14,631 bases of DNA from assembly GCA_003022745.1 (NCBI GenBank), contig PXSU01000092.1, positions 1-14,631 on the forward strand. The letters are read 5' to 3'. A program made the position numbers and the translations under genes. The notes below the pieces were generated by a model, which saw only the letters and a program-made list of their open reading frames with translations, did no database searches and had not been told where the DNA came from. Shown piece after piece: positions 6,804 to 13,947 of this stretch. The DNA is from Halobacteriales archaeon SW_9_67_25 (GTDB lineage: Archaea > Halobacteriota > Halobacteria > Halobacteriales > Haloarculaceae). Within the stretch, counting starts at the first letter, position 1, and each line of letters opens with the position of its first letter.

Positions 6804-8225
6804 TCAGGCTGCCGGCCGGTACGCGCGGCTGATGGTTTTCCAGCGGCCGGTCCGGAACCGCCAGTAGTTGGCGAGCGCCGGCACGGCCATCTCCAGGACC
6901 AGCGCGAGGTAGAGCCCCGCCACGCCGAGCGGTGTCACCAGCCCCAGCGCGGCAGCCGGGAGCGCGAAGGCGTACCGGCCGACGACGCTGGCGACGAACG
7001 GCCAGCGCGTGTCGCCGGCGCCGCGCAACGCCCCGGTCGCCGACCCGTCGAGGCCGAACGCGACCGCACTGACAGCGGAGACCTGGATGAAGACGGCTGC
7101 CTGTGCGATTTCGGCGGGCTCGGCGACGAACAGCCCCGCGATGGGTCCCGCGAGCGCGAGCACCACGAGGGCGGCGACGGCGTAGACCACCACCGACAGG
7201 CGGATGATCGCCGCGCCGTAGGCGGTCGCTTCGCCCTCGTCGTCGTCGCCCAGGGCCTGGCCCACGAGCGAACTCGATGCGATGGAAAAGCCCCAGCTGA
7301 ACCCGGTCATGACTGCCCGGACGCGCCGGCCGATCTCGAAGGCCGCGACCACGACCGGACCGAAGGTGCCGGCGATCCACAGGAGGGGAAACGCGACCAG
7401 TCCCTCCAGGACGCGCCGGGCGACGATGGGCGCCGACACCTCGACCAGCTGACCCATGAGTTCGCGGTCGAAGTGGGGCCCGCGGACCGACAGCGCGACG
7501 GGACTGGCCGCCAGCCCCGGCACGCCGTAGGAACGGCCGAACATTCCCCACGAGAAGGCAACCACCGACAGCCCCGTCGAGAAGAGCGTCCCGATAGCGA
7601 CGCCGGCGACGCCGAGACCGAATCCGAACACGAGGACGCCGCTGACGACGACGTTTGCGGCCGCGGCGCCGGCCCTGACGACCATCGGGGTGAGGGTGTC
7701 ACCGACGCCGGCGTAGGTCCGGCTACAGACGAGGTTCAGAAACTCGAAGGTCAGCGCGGGCGCGACGATGGCGAGATAGGTTGCCCCGGCCCGGGTCAAG
7801 GCGGCGTCCGAACTGAGCAACCCCACCAGAGGGTCCGCAAAGAGCGCGTAGACCACCACGACCGGCACCGACAGGGCGAGTGCGAGCCACACACTCTGCG
7901 TGACGACCGTCGACGCCCGGCCGCGCTCGTTGCCCCCGAAGTTCTGGGAGACGAGTCCGACCGTCCCGCCGACGACGCCGACCCCGACGAACTTCGCGAT
8001 GAGCCAGAACGCGTAGGCAAAGGCCAGCCCCGCGACCGCCTCCGAGCCGACCGCCCACCCGACGAACGCGAGGTCGACGGTCTGTTTGGACATGATGGCA
8101 AAGCCCGTTATCACGCGGGGCCAGGCCAGGTCGACGGTCCGTGAGAGACGGTCGGGCGCGATGACGCCAGCCCGGTCCAGGAGCGCGGTGACCGCGTTTC
8201 CGAGACTGGTAGCGTACCCTCGCAC
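6804..8225 (-). CDS. MATE-family efflux transporter
   Basis: A 473-residue integral membrane protein with about twelve hydrophobic segments arranged as two homologous halves, the normal MATE size. Features seen include the first helix region with [16 protein letters not shown], the pattern [15 protein letters not shown] near residue 90 (compare the family's S/A-Q-x-x-G-A/G), and [16 protein letters not shown] in the second half, the equivalent motif repeated. MATE proteins export organic cations or drugs in exchange for Na+ or H+; the substrate cannot be told from sequence. The start is a GTG at 8225, about 27 bases downstream of a minus-strand TATA-like gcataac. It is divergent from hjc and followed by the cupin on the same strand. 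Confidence 0.88.
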   Translation of the reverse strand: MRGYATSLGNAVTALLDRAGVIAPDRLSRTVDLAWPRVITGFAIMSKQTVDLAFVGWAVGSEAVAGLAFAYAFWLIAKFVGVGVVGGTVGLVSQNFGGNERGRASTVVTQSVWLALALSVPVVVVYALFADPLVGLLSSDAALTRAGATYLAIVAPALTFEFLNLVCSRTYAGVGDTLTPMVVRAGAAAANVVVSGVLVFGFGLGVAGVAIGTLFSTGLSVVAFSWGMFGRSYGVPGLAASPVALSVRGPHFDRELMGQLVEVSAPIVARRVLEGLVAFPLLWIAGTFGPVVVAAFEIGRRVRAVMTGFSWGFSIASSSLVGQALGDDDEGEATAYGAAIIRLSVVVYAVAALVVLALAGPIAGLFVAEPAEIAQAAVFIQVSAVSAVAFGLDGSATGALRGAGDTRWPFVASVVGRYAFALPAAALGLVTPLGVAGLYLALVLEMAVPALANYWRFRTGRWKTISRAYRPAA

Positions 8226-8248
8226 TGTCGGCGGCTACGGAACGGAGC

Positions 8249-8255
8249 GTTATGC
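8249..8255 (-). promoter_or_regulatory. Probable TATA element for the MATE gene
   Basis: On the minus strand gcataac lies about 27 bases before the GTG at 8225, in the 83-base gap shared with divergent hjc. Confidence 0.35.
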
Positions 8256-8277
8256 GCGTGTCGGGTTCGGCCGACAG

Positions 8278-8283
8278 TTTAAG
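8278..8283 (+). promoter_or_regulatory. Probable TATA element for hjc
   Basis: The sequence tttaag is centred about 28 bases before the ATG at 8309, as expected for a leaderless haloarchaeal transcript, and it supports that start. Confidence 0.42.
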
Positions 8284-8308
8284 CCATCCGGGACCCCACT
8301 GTGTGGCG

Positions 8309-8728
8309 ATGGCCAACCGGAAAGGCGAGCGCCGGGAGCGCGAACTCGTGAACAGGCTCGACGAGGCGGGCTTTGCCGTGATGCGCGCGCCCGCCAGCGG
8401 GAGCGCCACCGAGCGGGACCTCCCGGACGTGCTCGCCGGCGACGGCGAGCGCTTCTACGCCATCGAGGCCAAATCCTCCTCGGGCGACCCCATCTATCTC
8501 GACGGTTCTGAGGTCGAGTCGCTGCTGTACTTCTCGCAGAACTTCGGCGCCCGCGCACGGATCGGGGTGCGGTTCGACCGCGAGGACTGGTACTTCTTCC
8601 ATCCGGGCGACCTCTACACCACCGACGGGGGCAACTACCGCGTCAAGCGCGAGACTGCCATCGCCGAGGGCGTCGACTTCGCGGAACTGACCGGCGAATC
8701 CTCGCGGACGAGTCTCGGGGAGTTCTGA
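8309..8728 (+). CDS. hjc: Holliday junction resolvase Hjc
   Basis: A 139-residue nuclease of the archaeal Hjc family, which cuts four-way DNA junctions during recombination and fork repair as a homodimer. The restriction-endonuclease-like active site is visible: a glutamate in the first helix (RRERELV, E10 or E12), D40 in DLPDVLAG, and E53-x-K55 in AIEAKSSS. The segment [14 protein letters not shown] near 27-40 is the family's conserved loop. Length is normal for archaeal Hjc. The ATG at 8309 fits the upstream TATA element and gives the usual [14 protein letters not shown] start. It is divergent from the MATE gene and convergent with the SWIM gene (28-base gap), and lies in the same neighbourhood as priL and pcna. 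Confidence 0.93.
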   Translation: MANRKGERRERELVNRLDEAGFAVMRAPASGSATERDLPDVLAGDGERFYAIEAKSSSGDPIYLDGSEVESLLYFSQNFGARARIGVRFDREDWYFFHPGDLYTTDGGNYRVKRETAIAEGVDFAELTGESSRTSLGEF

Positions 8729-8756
8729 TTCCGGCACCGCTACGCGGACCCTTCGG

Positions 8757-9179
8757 TCACTCCACGAGGACGACGTCGCCGGTTTCGACGTGGCAGGCCT
8801 CACAGAGTTCCGGCGGGTCGCCGTCCTCGGGGACGAACGTCTCGATTCCGCAGGCCGGACAGCTCGCGCGCCGGTGACCGGGCGGCGGGACGCGGCGGGT
8901 GGTAATCTCGATTGCGACGCGCCGGCGGTGTTTGCAGGTCTCGCCCCGGATGGTGGCGTCCGGACAGGTACAGGTGCCGCCGAGGGCGTCGACGACGTAC
9001 GTCGCGCCGCTCTCGCTGTCGACGGCGTAGCTGCCATCGCCGGCCGGACGGACGGCCATGCGTTCGGCCCAGGCGCGGGCGGCACGGTCGGGCATCGAGC
9101 GCAGGTCGGGCGCGAGCGCGACCCGGTCGGCCGACCCCGCCTTCCGGTCGAGTGTGGCGTGGTGGTCGTGGGGAGTCAT
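8757..9179 (-). CDS. SWIM zinc finger plus zinc-ribbon protein
   Basis: A 140-residue protein with two probable zinc sites. The SWIM motif CxC-x9-CxH uses C70, C72, C82 and H84 (GGTCTCPDATIRGETCKH). A C-terminal ribbon uses C107-x2-C110 and C126-x2-C129. The N-terminal part is helical (ARAWAERM) and leads into a beta hairpin that ends at the SWIM site, the normal layout for short haloarchaeal SWIM proteins. SWIM domains bind DNA or proteins; in some lineages they partner RecA paralogues. Here the gene is convergent with hjc and near priL, so a DNA-metabolism role is plausible but only inferred. The start at 9179 is an ATG. Confidence 0.85.
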   Translation of the reverse strand: MTPHDHHATLDRKAGSADRVALAPDLRSMPDRAARAWAERMAVRPAGDGSYAVDSESGATYVVDALGGTCTCPDATIRGETCKHRRRVAIEITTRRVPPPGHRRASCPACGIETFVPEDGDPPELCEACHVETGDVVLVE

Positions 9180-9232
9180 GGTTCTCGGACGCTGGTGTGT
9201 CTCCGTTCGCGTCCAGTTGAAACGTAGGTGTT

Positions 9233-9289
9233 CGACGGGCTTAGACCCGTCGGTCGGCCGGCCGTCGGCGGGTTTCCGCCAACGACGGC
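9233..9289. repeat. Two adjacent potential hairpins in an intergenic gap
   Basis: The 149-base gap between divergent genes (9180-9328) contains two dyads. The first has 7-base arms, cgacggg and cccgtcg, at 9233-9239 and 9246-9252 with a 6-base loop. The second is nested: gccgtc/gacggc (9261-9266 and 9284-9289) encloses ggcgg/ccgcc (9267-9271 and 9276-9280). Between them lies the palindrome cggccggccg. They could be a terminator, an operator or part of a short RNA. In DNA this GC-rich, some dyads are expected by chance. Confidence 0.4.
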
Positions 9290-9297
9290 TTCGAAGC

Positions 9298-9306
9298 GCT
9301 TTTGCC
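9298..9306 (+). promoter_or_regulatory. Probable TATA element for the small membrane protein gene
   Basis: The sequence gcttttgcc is centred about 28 bases before the ATG at 9329 and breaks an otherwise GC-rich stretch. Confidence 0.35.
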
Positions 9307-9328
9307 CGTTCCTCTGGAACCGGCGGGC

Positions 9329-9553
9329 ATGGATGTCGACGCGGAGATGGTCCGGCAGGTCGCGCTCTCGGCGGGAGCGGTTGCGCTGTTCGTCGTCGCC
9401 GCTGTCGTCGTCGGCCGCACCTACGGCGAGACCGCGCCCGGAACGGAACTCACGCCGACCGGCGGGCTGGCCCTGGTGGGCGTTCTCGCCGGCTTCATCC
9501 TCCTGATGACTCTCGCCGGCATCTGGCTGGAACGTCAGGACTTCGACTCCTGA
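9329..9553 (+). CDS. Small two-span membrane protein, haloarchaeal family of unknown function
   Basis: A 74-residue protein with two clear hydrophobic helices at about residues 10-30 (VALSAGAVALFVVAAVVVG) and 46-67 (LALVGVLAGFILLMTLAGIWL), joined by a polar loop, and an acidic tail LERQDFDS. I do not recognise a function; similar two-helix proteins occur next to priL in haloarchaea. The ATG at 9329 fits the TATA-like element upstream. The gene converges on priL and the two overlap by 19 bases at their 3' ends, so their transcripts would be complementary there. Confidence 0.75.
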   Translation: MDVDAEMVRQVALSAGAVALFVVAAVVVGRTYGETAPGTELTPTGGLALVGVLAGFILLMTLAGIWLERQDFDS

Positions 9554-10602
9554 CGCTCGCGCCAGTCGACCAGTTCGTCGTCCTCTGTGTCCTCGATTTT
9601 CCGCTCGTAGTAGCCCATCGGGTGGGCGATCTCCTCACAGAGGTCGTCCATGTTCACGCAGTCGCCGTACGATTGCATGGTCGCACAGGAGGGGGGCGAG
9701 TACTCGGTGGGGCTGGTCGCCCCGCGGATGTGGTTGACCTGGTAGCGGGTCACCTCCTCGCCAAAGCCCGGATTGACCTGGAACATTTCCACGATGTCGT
9801 CGGTACTCATCCCGATGCTCGTCAGGAAGGCGGCGATGGCAAACCGGGAGTGGTGTTCGAGGTGTTCGCCCTTCTGTATCCGGTCGAGCAAGTGTTTCAT
9901 GCAGGGCGGAAACAGGTCCGGGACCACGGTGTCGATATCGCGGGTCAGCTCCAGTTCCGCGAGCAGTTCCTCGACGCGGTCGGTGTCGCCCGCCAGATGC
10001 GTGGCGACGGCCTCGGGAACGTCCAGCGGCAGCCCATCCTCGACACGGTGGCGGACGGCCTGCCGGAGCAGCACCAGCAGTTCCCCCTTGGAGAGGGGTA
10101 CCTCGCCGTCCTGCAGGTCGCGGTTGACCAGCCGCCACTCCTCGCCCCACTGGTCGGCGGCGTGTTCGAGGTACGCGCCCACGCCCACCCGGTACTCGTC
10201 GGGCGTCTCGCGGACCGCACCGTCGAGGTCGAACTCCGCGAGCAGGTCCCTGAACTGGATGGTCCTCGCCTGCGTGCTCTTGAGGTCGGTGTCGGCGGCG
10301 AGTTCCTCGCTGAACCGTTCGTGTGCGGTGGCGGCCTCGGCGCGGGCGTACTTGTGGACGAGGACGTGCTCGTCGACGATGGACACGAGCACCCGCGCGA
10401 CGGGATAGGAGAGCAACTCCACGCGTGTCCGGCGGTGGGGTTCGCCGATACCCCCCTCCTGGAGCGCGCCCTCGACGCGGGCCAGGGCACGCTCGACGAC
10501 CGCCTGCTCGTCGGCGACGACGGCCGCGAGGTCGACGCCGGCCGCCTGGACGGCCTCGCGGGCCGCCGACAGGAACGGGTAGCGCGCGTGGAGTGGCTGC
10601 AC
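9535..10602 (-). CDS. priL: DNA primase large subunit PriL
   Basis: A 355-residue archaeal primase large subunit, which with PriS makes the short primers for DNA replication. I chose the GTG at 10602 because it gives the family's usual start, VQPLHARYPF, rather than a longer frame reaching back into upstream non-coding sequence. The C-terminal half carries the four Fe-S cluster cysteines: C234 (FPPCMKHLL), C306 (PPSCATMQSYGDC), C315 and C322 (MDDLC), together with SRFAIAAFL and FQVNPGFGEEVTRYQV. Length and motifs are normal and the gene looks intact, in contrast to several neighbours. It follows the four-TM gene on the same strand by 40 bases and overlaps the convergent small membrane protein gene by 19 bases. 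Confidence 0.94.
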   Translation of the reverse strand: MQPLHARYPFLSAAREAVQAAGVDLAAVVADEQAVVERALARVEGALQEGGIGEPHRRTRVELLSYPVARVLVSIVDEHVLVHKYARAEAATAHERFSEELAADTDLKSTQARTIQFRDLLAEFDLDGAVRETPDEYRVGVGAYLEHAADQWGEEWRLVNRDLQDGEVPLSKGELLVLLRQAVRHRVEDGLPLDVPEAVATHLAGDTDRVEELLAELELTRDIDTVVPDLFPPCMKHLLDRIQKGEHLEHHSRFAIAAFLTSIGMSTDDIVEMFQVNPGFGEEVTRYQVNHIRGATSPTEYSPPSCATMQSYGDCVNMDDLCEEIAHPMGYYERKIEDTEDDELVDWRERQESKS

Positions 10603-10628
10603 GGCGTAAGGATTGGTGGCCGGCCCGC

Positions 10629-10635
10629 AAAAAAA
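10629..10635 (-). terminator. T-tract downstream of the four-TM gene, also possible priL TATA
   Basis: Seven A residues on the plus strand are seven T residues on the minus strand, 8 bases past the stop of the upstream gene (10643) and 27-33 bases before the priL start. A T-run alone can end archaeal transcription, but the position also suits a TATA element for priL. Both may be true. Confidence 0.4.
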
Positions 10636-10642
10636 CCGAGGG

Positions 10643-11215
10643 TCACTCCTCGCCGTCGAGTTCCCTGATGACCGCACTCGCGTCGCCGCCGTCGCTGACC
10701 ATCTCGTCGTAGCGGTCGCGGCTCACCTCGACGGTGCGCGTCCCCTCGTCGCGGACGACTTCCAGCGTGACGGTTCCCTGTGGGTTGTTGCGCAGGCGAA
10801 CCGTCGCGAGCGCCGCGAAGACGTACCAGAGCGCGACGGCACCGCCGAGGCCGTAGACCATGACCGTCTCGAAGGCCAGCGGGTCGGCCGTCTGTGTCCA
10901 GCGTGCCGGGTAGGCGTGGACGAACAGCCAGACGCCGACCACGGTCACTGCCGACCCGAGAACGACGCCCAGTTGCTGGCGCGTGCTCGCGGGCAGGACG
11001 AGAACGACTGCGAGCAGCATGGCGGGCACTCCTAGCCCTGCGAGGACTCCCGCCTGGCCCTTGGCGGCGGTTGTGTCGCCGACGACCGCGACCAGCCCGA
11101 CGGCCCCGAGGATTGCGGTCGCCCCGACGAGCCCGAGTACCACCCCGCCGTACACCTGCCACGGGTCCCGCTCCGTCCACTGATCCCCGTCGTAGGCCTC
11201 GTCGAGGCTCGGCAT
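10643..11215 (-). CDS. Four-span membrane protein (DUF7139-like)
   Basis: A 190-residue protein starting at the ATG at 11215; the frame extends to a TTG at 11242, but the ATG gives the family-like start MPSLDEAYDG. Four hydrophobic helices are visible, at about residues 19-45, 54-76, 79-103 and 115-140, followed by a cytoplasmic beta hairpin (GTVTLEVVRDEGTRTVEVS) and a short acidic tail with IRELDGEE. It resembles haloarchaeal proteins that I recall as DUF7139, whose members are often longer, so part of the tail could be missing, but I cannot show that. It sits between pcna and priL on the same strand, an arrangement that recurs in haloarchaea. Function unknown. Confidence 0.7.
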   Translation of the reverse strand: MPSLDEAYDGDQWTERDPWQVYGGVVLGLVGATAILGAVGLVAVVGDTTAAKGQAGVLAGLGVPAMLLAVVLVLPASTRQQLGVVLGSAVTVVGVWLFVHAYPARWTQTADPLAFETVMVYGLGGAVALWYVFAALATVRLRNNPQGTVTLEVVRDEGTRTVEVSRDRYDEMVSDGGDASAVIRELDGEE

Positions 11216-11267
11216 ACCCGTCTCTGGGCACTCCTCGTACAAAACGGTACGTCAGACACCCGCAAGA

Positions 11268-11923
11268 CTAGTTGTTCTGGATGCGCGGCGCGAGCATGAA
11301 CGTGACCTGGCCCTGTCCCTCGGCGATGTCGAAGTGGAGCTTCACGGGGAACTCCTCGCCCAGTTCCATGGTCACAGGTCCTCGGTGCCGAGTTCGAGGT
11401 GGACGTCGTCGGTGTCGCCCTCCGCCCTCACGTAGAAGACGCCCTCCTCGTCGTCGACGCCGAGTTCGATGTGGTCGCTGACCATGTCCGCCGCCGTCAC
11501 CGCGCGGTCGATATCACGGCCCTCGATGACGACCGTCGCCGGCAGGTCCAGGTCCGGGAGGTCGGGCTCCTCGCGGATGGAGTCGGGGTCAATGAGCGCG
11601 AGCGTATATTCGAGGCCGTCGATGGAGATGTGGAGCTTGCGCGTCTCCTCGTCGAGTTCGAGGTGGACCAGCTGGTCGGAGTCGGCCATGCCGGCGATGT
11701 CCTGGAGGCGGACGAGGTTCACGCCGATGAGCCCGCCGTCGGCCTCGTAGGACTCGAAGGCCGCGGCGTCCAGCGAGAGGTCCACCATCCCGACGTTGGC
11801 GGGGTCGACCGCGCGGATGACCAGACCGTCGTCGTCCAGATGGATCTTGCACTCGTCGACCAGCACGCCCACCGACTCCAGTGTCGACTGGAGCGTGTCC
11901 GCGCTCACGATTGCGTTGAACAT
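11268..11923 (-). pseudogene. pcn: DNA polymerase sliding clamp (PCNA), interrupted by an internal deletion and stop
   Basis: The ATG at 11923 begins [18 protein letters not shown], and the frame follows PCNA closely for 183 residues ([43 protein letters not shown], then ADMVSDHI and [10 protein letters not shown]). It ends at a TGA (11374-11372) right after LGTEDL. The true C-terminus continues in the next frame from 11375, as [12 protein letters not shown] and the end MLAPRIQNN, to the TAG at 11270-11268. Compared with the usual 247 residues, about 29 codons plus one base are missing. These would encode the SLFSLDYLKDMNKAIP segment, a helix lining the DNA channel. The product would lack the C-terminal strands and should not form a clamp. 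PCNA is normally single-copy and essential. Confidence 0.9.
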
Positions 11924-11951
11924 TCTTGGGGCGAGGTACGGTGGCATCCCG

Positions 11952-11957
11952 TAAAAA
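11952..11957 (-). promoter_or_regulatory. Probable TATA element for the pcna homologue
   Basis: On the minus strand cctttttacgg is centred about 31 bases before the ATG at 11923. The promoter looks intact even though the gene is broken, and it supports 11923 over the longer upstream frame. Confidence 0.42.
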
Positions 11958-12006
11958 GGCACGTCATTGGGCGCGTCGGTCGCCCCGCCAGTCCCGGTTC
12001 CGGTTC

Positions 12007-12906
12007 TCAGACCGACTCCCCGTATACCTCGGTTCCGCGAAAGAAGTCCCGCCAGGCGAACCAGAACATCGGACTCCGGTCGTTGGCTCGGTCGAGGTCG
12101 GTGCCCTCGTGGGGGCCGTCGCGTGCCCGCCCCGAGACGATCCCCCAGCGTGACTCGCCGCCGACGAGCGCGTCGCCGTCGCGGCCGAACTGGATGGCGT
12201 CGTCTCCCACGCGACGGTCGTAGGCCACCATCGAGTCGTGCGTGCTCGCGACGACGACCGGCAGGTCGCCCACGCGGTCGTTGACGACGCCGCCCGAGTC
12301 GAGAACGGTTTTGAACGGGTAGGCCCGCGCAGCGTCGTCGGTCGCGACGCCGAGCACGAGCGCCCGCGGGGGTACCCGCTCGTCGTCCTCGCCGTCCGAG
12401 AAGTCAGGCGGCTGGGAGTCCTCGTAGTCGCTGTAGGGGTTCGTGTTGTAGTTCCGGCGTCCCCGGCCGGTGACCGTGCCCGATTCGGGCGGGGGCACCA
12501 GGACCTCGGTTTCCGGATATGCCTCGCGCCACTCGCCCCAGGTGGTCATCGTGGAGGGGCGCAAGGCGAGGCGCTTGCCGGTCCGGGACCCGCGAACGGC
12601 CTGTCCGAGGATCTGGCTCCACAGCGACTCCGTGCGGTCGTCGTAGAGCACGAGGTCGCGCTGCCAGAGGTACCCCGAGACGCCGAAGGTTGCCTCGCAC
12701 CCGTTGACGCGTCGCTCGGCGGTCACGCCGGAGCCACACAGGGGACAGTACGTGACGAGCAACGGCCCACCGAAGGAATCGTTGACGACCTCGTGCCAGT
12801 TGAGGATCGCGAGCGGGTACGCCCGTGCCCGCCCCCCGACCGACACGGCAATGACGCGGTCGCGCTCGCCCAGTGTCGCGGTGACCGGGGACCAGTCGGT
12901 CCCCGC
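12007..12906 (-). CDS. DUF3179-domain protein lacking its own N-terminus
   Basis: About 300 residues match the haloarchaeal DUF3179 family from GTDWSPV near 12906 to the stop at 12007. Conserved blocks seen are [56 protein letters not shown] and [13 protein letters not shown]. The CPLC pair may bind metal or form a redox site; the family's activity is unknown. Complete members are longer and begin with a signal or lipoprotein peptide, which is absent here. Upstream in this frame the translation becomes arginine-rich nonsense, while the correct-looking acidic stretch lies in the neighbouring frame, continuous with the P-type ATPase remnant. I infer that the 5' end was lost in a deletion that fused the two genes with a frame change near 12905. 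Confidence 0.78.
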   Translation of the reverse strand, partial: AGTDWSPVTATLGERDRVIAVSVGGRARAYPLAILNWHEVVNDSFGGPLLVTYCPLCGSGVTAERRVNGCEATFGVSGYLWQRDLVLYDDRTESLWSQILGQAVRGSRTGKRLALRPSTMTTWGEWREAYPETEVLVPPPESGTVTGRGRRNYNTNPYSDYEDSQPPDFSDGEDDERVPPRALVLGVATDDAARAYPFKTVLDSGGVVNDRVGDLPVVVASTHDSMVAYDRRVGDDAIQFGRDGDALVGGESRWGIVSGRARDGPHEGTDLDRANDRSPMFWFAWRDFFRGTEVYGESV

Positions 12907-12907
12907 C

Positions 12908-13534
12908 CGCCCCGTCCGCCTCCGCTTCGTCCGCCTCCGCCTCGTCGACGAGCCGCGCGCTCGCGCCGCTGCCGGGATGGGTCTCGAAGCCGGTGATCGT
13001 GGCCCCAGTCGCGCCGGCTTCCTCGGCGATGGCCTCGGCGACGGGGTGGTCGGCGTACTGCTCGACGGCACCGGCCCGGCGGAGAGTCCGTTTGTCGCCC
13101 GACCAGTCGAGGACGCGCATCTCGCCGGTCGTGAGCGTCCCGGTCTTGTCGAGGGCGACCACCCGGTCCAGCGTGCTGGTCGCGTCCTTACCGACCCCGA
13201 GGACCAGCCGGCCGTCGGTGACGACGGCCCCGCCGACGGCCTTCTCGCCGGGGCGGACGACGACCTCGTCGCCCGGCTGCAGCTCCTCGATCCGGACCGT
13301 CTCGGTGCCGTCGGCACTCCGCCGGCGCGCCTCGTCGATCCGTTGCGCCGTCAGCGCCGAAAGCCACTCGAGTGCGCCGCGCTTGACCCGGCCCTCGTAG
13401 TAGTTGCCCGCCGCGACTGCCATGACGATGACCACCGCGACCTCGAGACAGCCCTGACAGCAGAACTGGCCGTCAACGTCGTCGGCACTGACCGGGGACG
13501 CGGGTGTCGGCAGGTCACAGAGGGTACAGGCCAT
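12908..13534 (-). pseudogene. Heavy-metal (copper/zinc type) P-type ATPase with several internal deletions
   Basis: The ATG at 13534 starts MACTLCDLPTPASPVSADDV, with a CxxC and CCxxC metal-binding module typical of haloarchaeal heavy-metal ATPases. From GCLEV the frame jumps to VIVMAVAAGNYYEGRV, which normally lies hundreds of residues later, so the HMA domain and first membrane helices are absent. A second join, RPGE to KAVGGAVV, removes the TGE actuator motif. A third, STLDR to VVALDKTGTLTTGEMR, removes the CPC membrane helix and brings the phosphorylation site D129 next to the actuator end. The nucleotide domain stops after HPGSGASARLVDE. All three joins keep frame. Without transmembrane ion sites or the hinge motif (GDGxND), transport is impossible. 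It was probably a Cu+ or Zn2+ exporter. Confidence 0.85.
12914..12943 (-). repeat. Two-copy 15-base tandem repeat coding for acidic residues
   Basis: Two 15-base units (12914-12928 and 12929-12943), identical at 14 of 15 positions, encode the DEAEA-like acidic stretch between the ATPase fragment and DUF3179. The frame change lies just beyond it, in a run of ggg and gcg triplets. Confidence 0.6.
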
Positions 13535-13593
13535 ACCCGTCTCATAGTGACTAGTGCGATTGTTTTCGTGCTTGGTCACAGCTATCGGTGCTT

Positions 13594-13626
13594 CACGGCG
13601 CGTAACTCTCGTCTCGCTTCGCCGTG
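13594..13626. repeat. Inverted repeat upstream of the truncated reading frame
   Basis: cacggcg at 13594-13600 pairs with cgccgtg at 13620-13626 across a 19-base spacer, in the divergent gap between the ATPase remnant and the short frame at 13670. It could be a regulator site or a weak hairpin. Apart from this and a TATA-like caataatc near 13641-13648, the gap 13535-13669 shows no gene. Confidence 0.35.
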
Positions 13627-13669
13627 GCGGTAAAGACTCGCAATAATCACCGTGCGACTTACCACACCG

Positions 13670-13741
13670 ATGACCGGTACCGACGTGCGAGAAGAACTGG
13701 CAGATGTTCCGGGCCTCGAATCGGCTGACCGTATCTATTGA
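13670..13741 (+). pseudogene. 5' end of an unidentified gene, cut off after 23 codons
   Basis: An ATG at 13670, about 25-29 bases after the TATA-like caataatc, opens a frame reading MTGTDVREELADVPGLESAD and then RIY before a TGA at 13739-13741. Its codon use (GC-rich, acidic, D/E-rich) is haloarchaeal and gene-like. Right after it, composition shifts abruptly to AT-rich sequence that leads into the transposase. I infer a real gene start interrupted by the insertion of a mobile element at about 13735-13745. I do not recognise the protein from so few residues. Confidence 0.5.
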
Positions 13742-13947
13742 AGTGTCTGAGGGCGCAGTCAAAATATTCTTTTCACACCTGATTAGGAGTACCAAACTCT
13801 CTACTACCGCATTTCAGGGGAAAATATCTATCTCATCCCATTCTTACGGTGCCCTCAGTGTCTGTGACTTGCTGAGGTTGTACTTAGTGACGGTACTCGG
13901 CTCTGCACGTTTAAGTAGGGGCGTGATGTAGACGGCGTCAACGGCTG
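13742..13947. other. AT-rich non-coding stretch, probable left part of the insertion sequence
   Basis: This stretch is clearly richer in A and T than the rest of the window and has no convincing gene; a 75-codon frame across it has no family resemblance. An 8-base inverted repeat, ctgagggc at 13747-13754 and gccctcag at 13851-13858, brackets about 110 bases. This might be an IS end plus subterminal repeat, or a small MITE. A TATA-like cgtttaag near 13909-13915 precedes the transposase start. The true IS boundary cannot be fixed without the right end. Confidence 0.45.

Noticed and set aside
6780..8144. 454-codon plus-strand frame opposite the MATE gene
   Set aside because: The product is rich in Arg, Asp and Gly with no hydrophobic or catalytic pattern. 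The MATE translation is unmistakable.
9058..10668. Long plus-strand frame opposite priL
   Set aside because: It has no recognisable motif and lies entirely over a well-supported priL on the other strand.
11268..11374. Idea that pcna is made as two pieces or by programmed frameshifting
   Set aside because: An ATG at 11369 could start the 33-residue C-terminal piece, but the missing codons encode a conserved helix, so neither restart nor a one-base shift would restore the clamp.
13704..13931. 75-codon plus-strand frame in the AT-rich stretch
   Set aside because: Its composition is unlike haloarchaeal proteins (Ser/Leu rich, few acids), it has no promoter or ribosome site, and it overlaps the truncated gene start.
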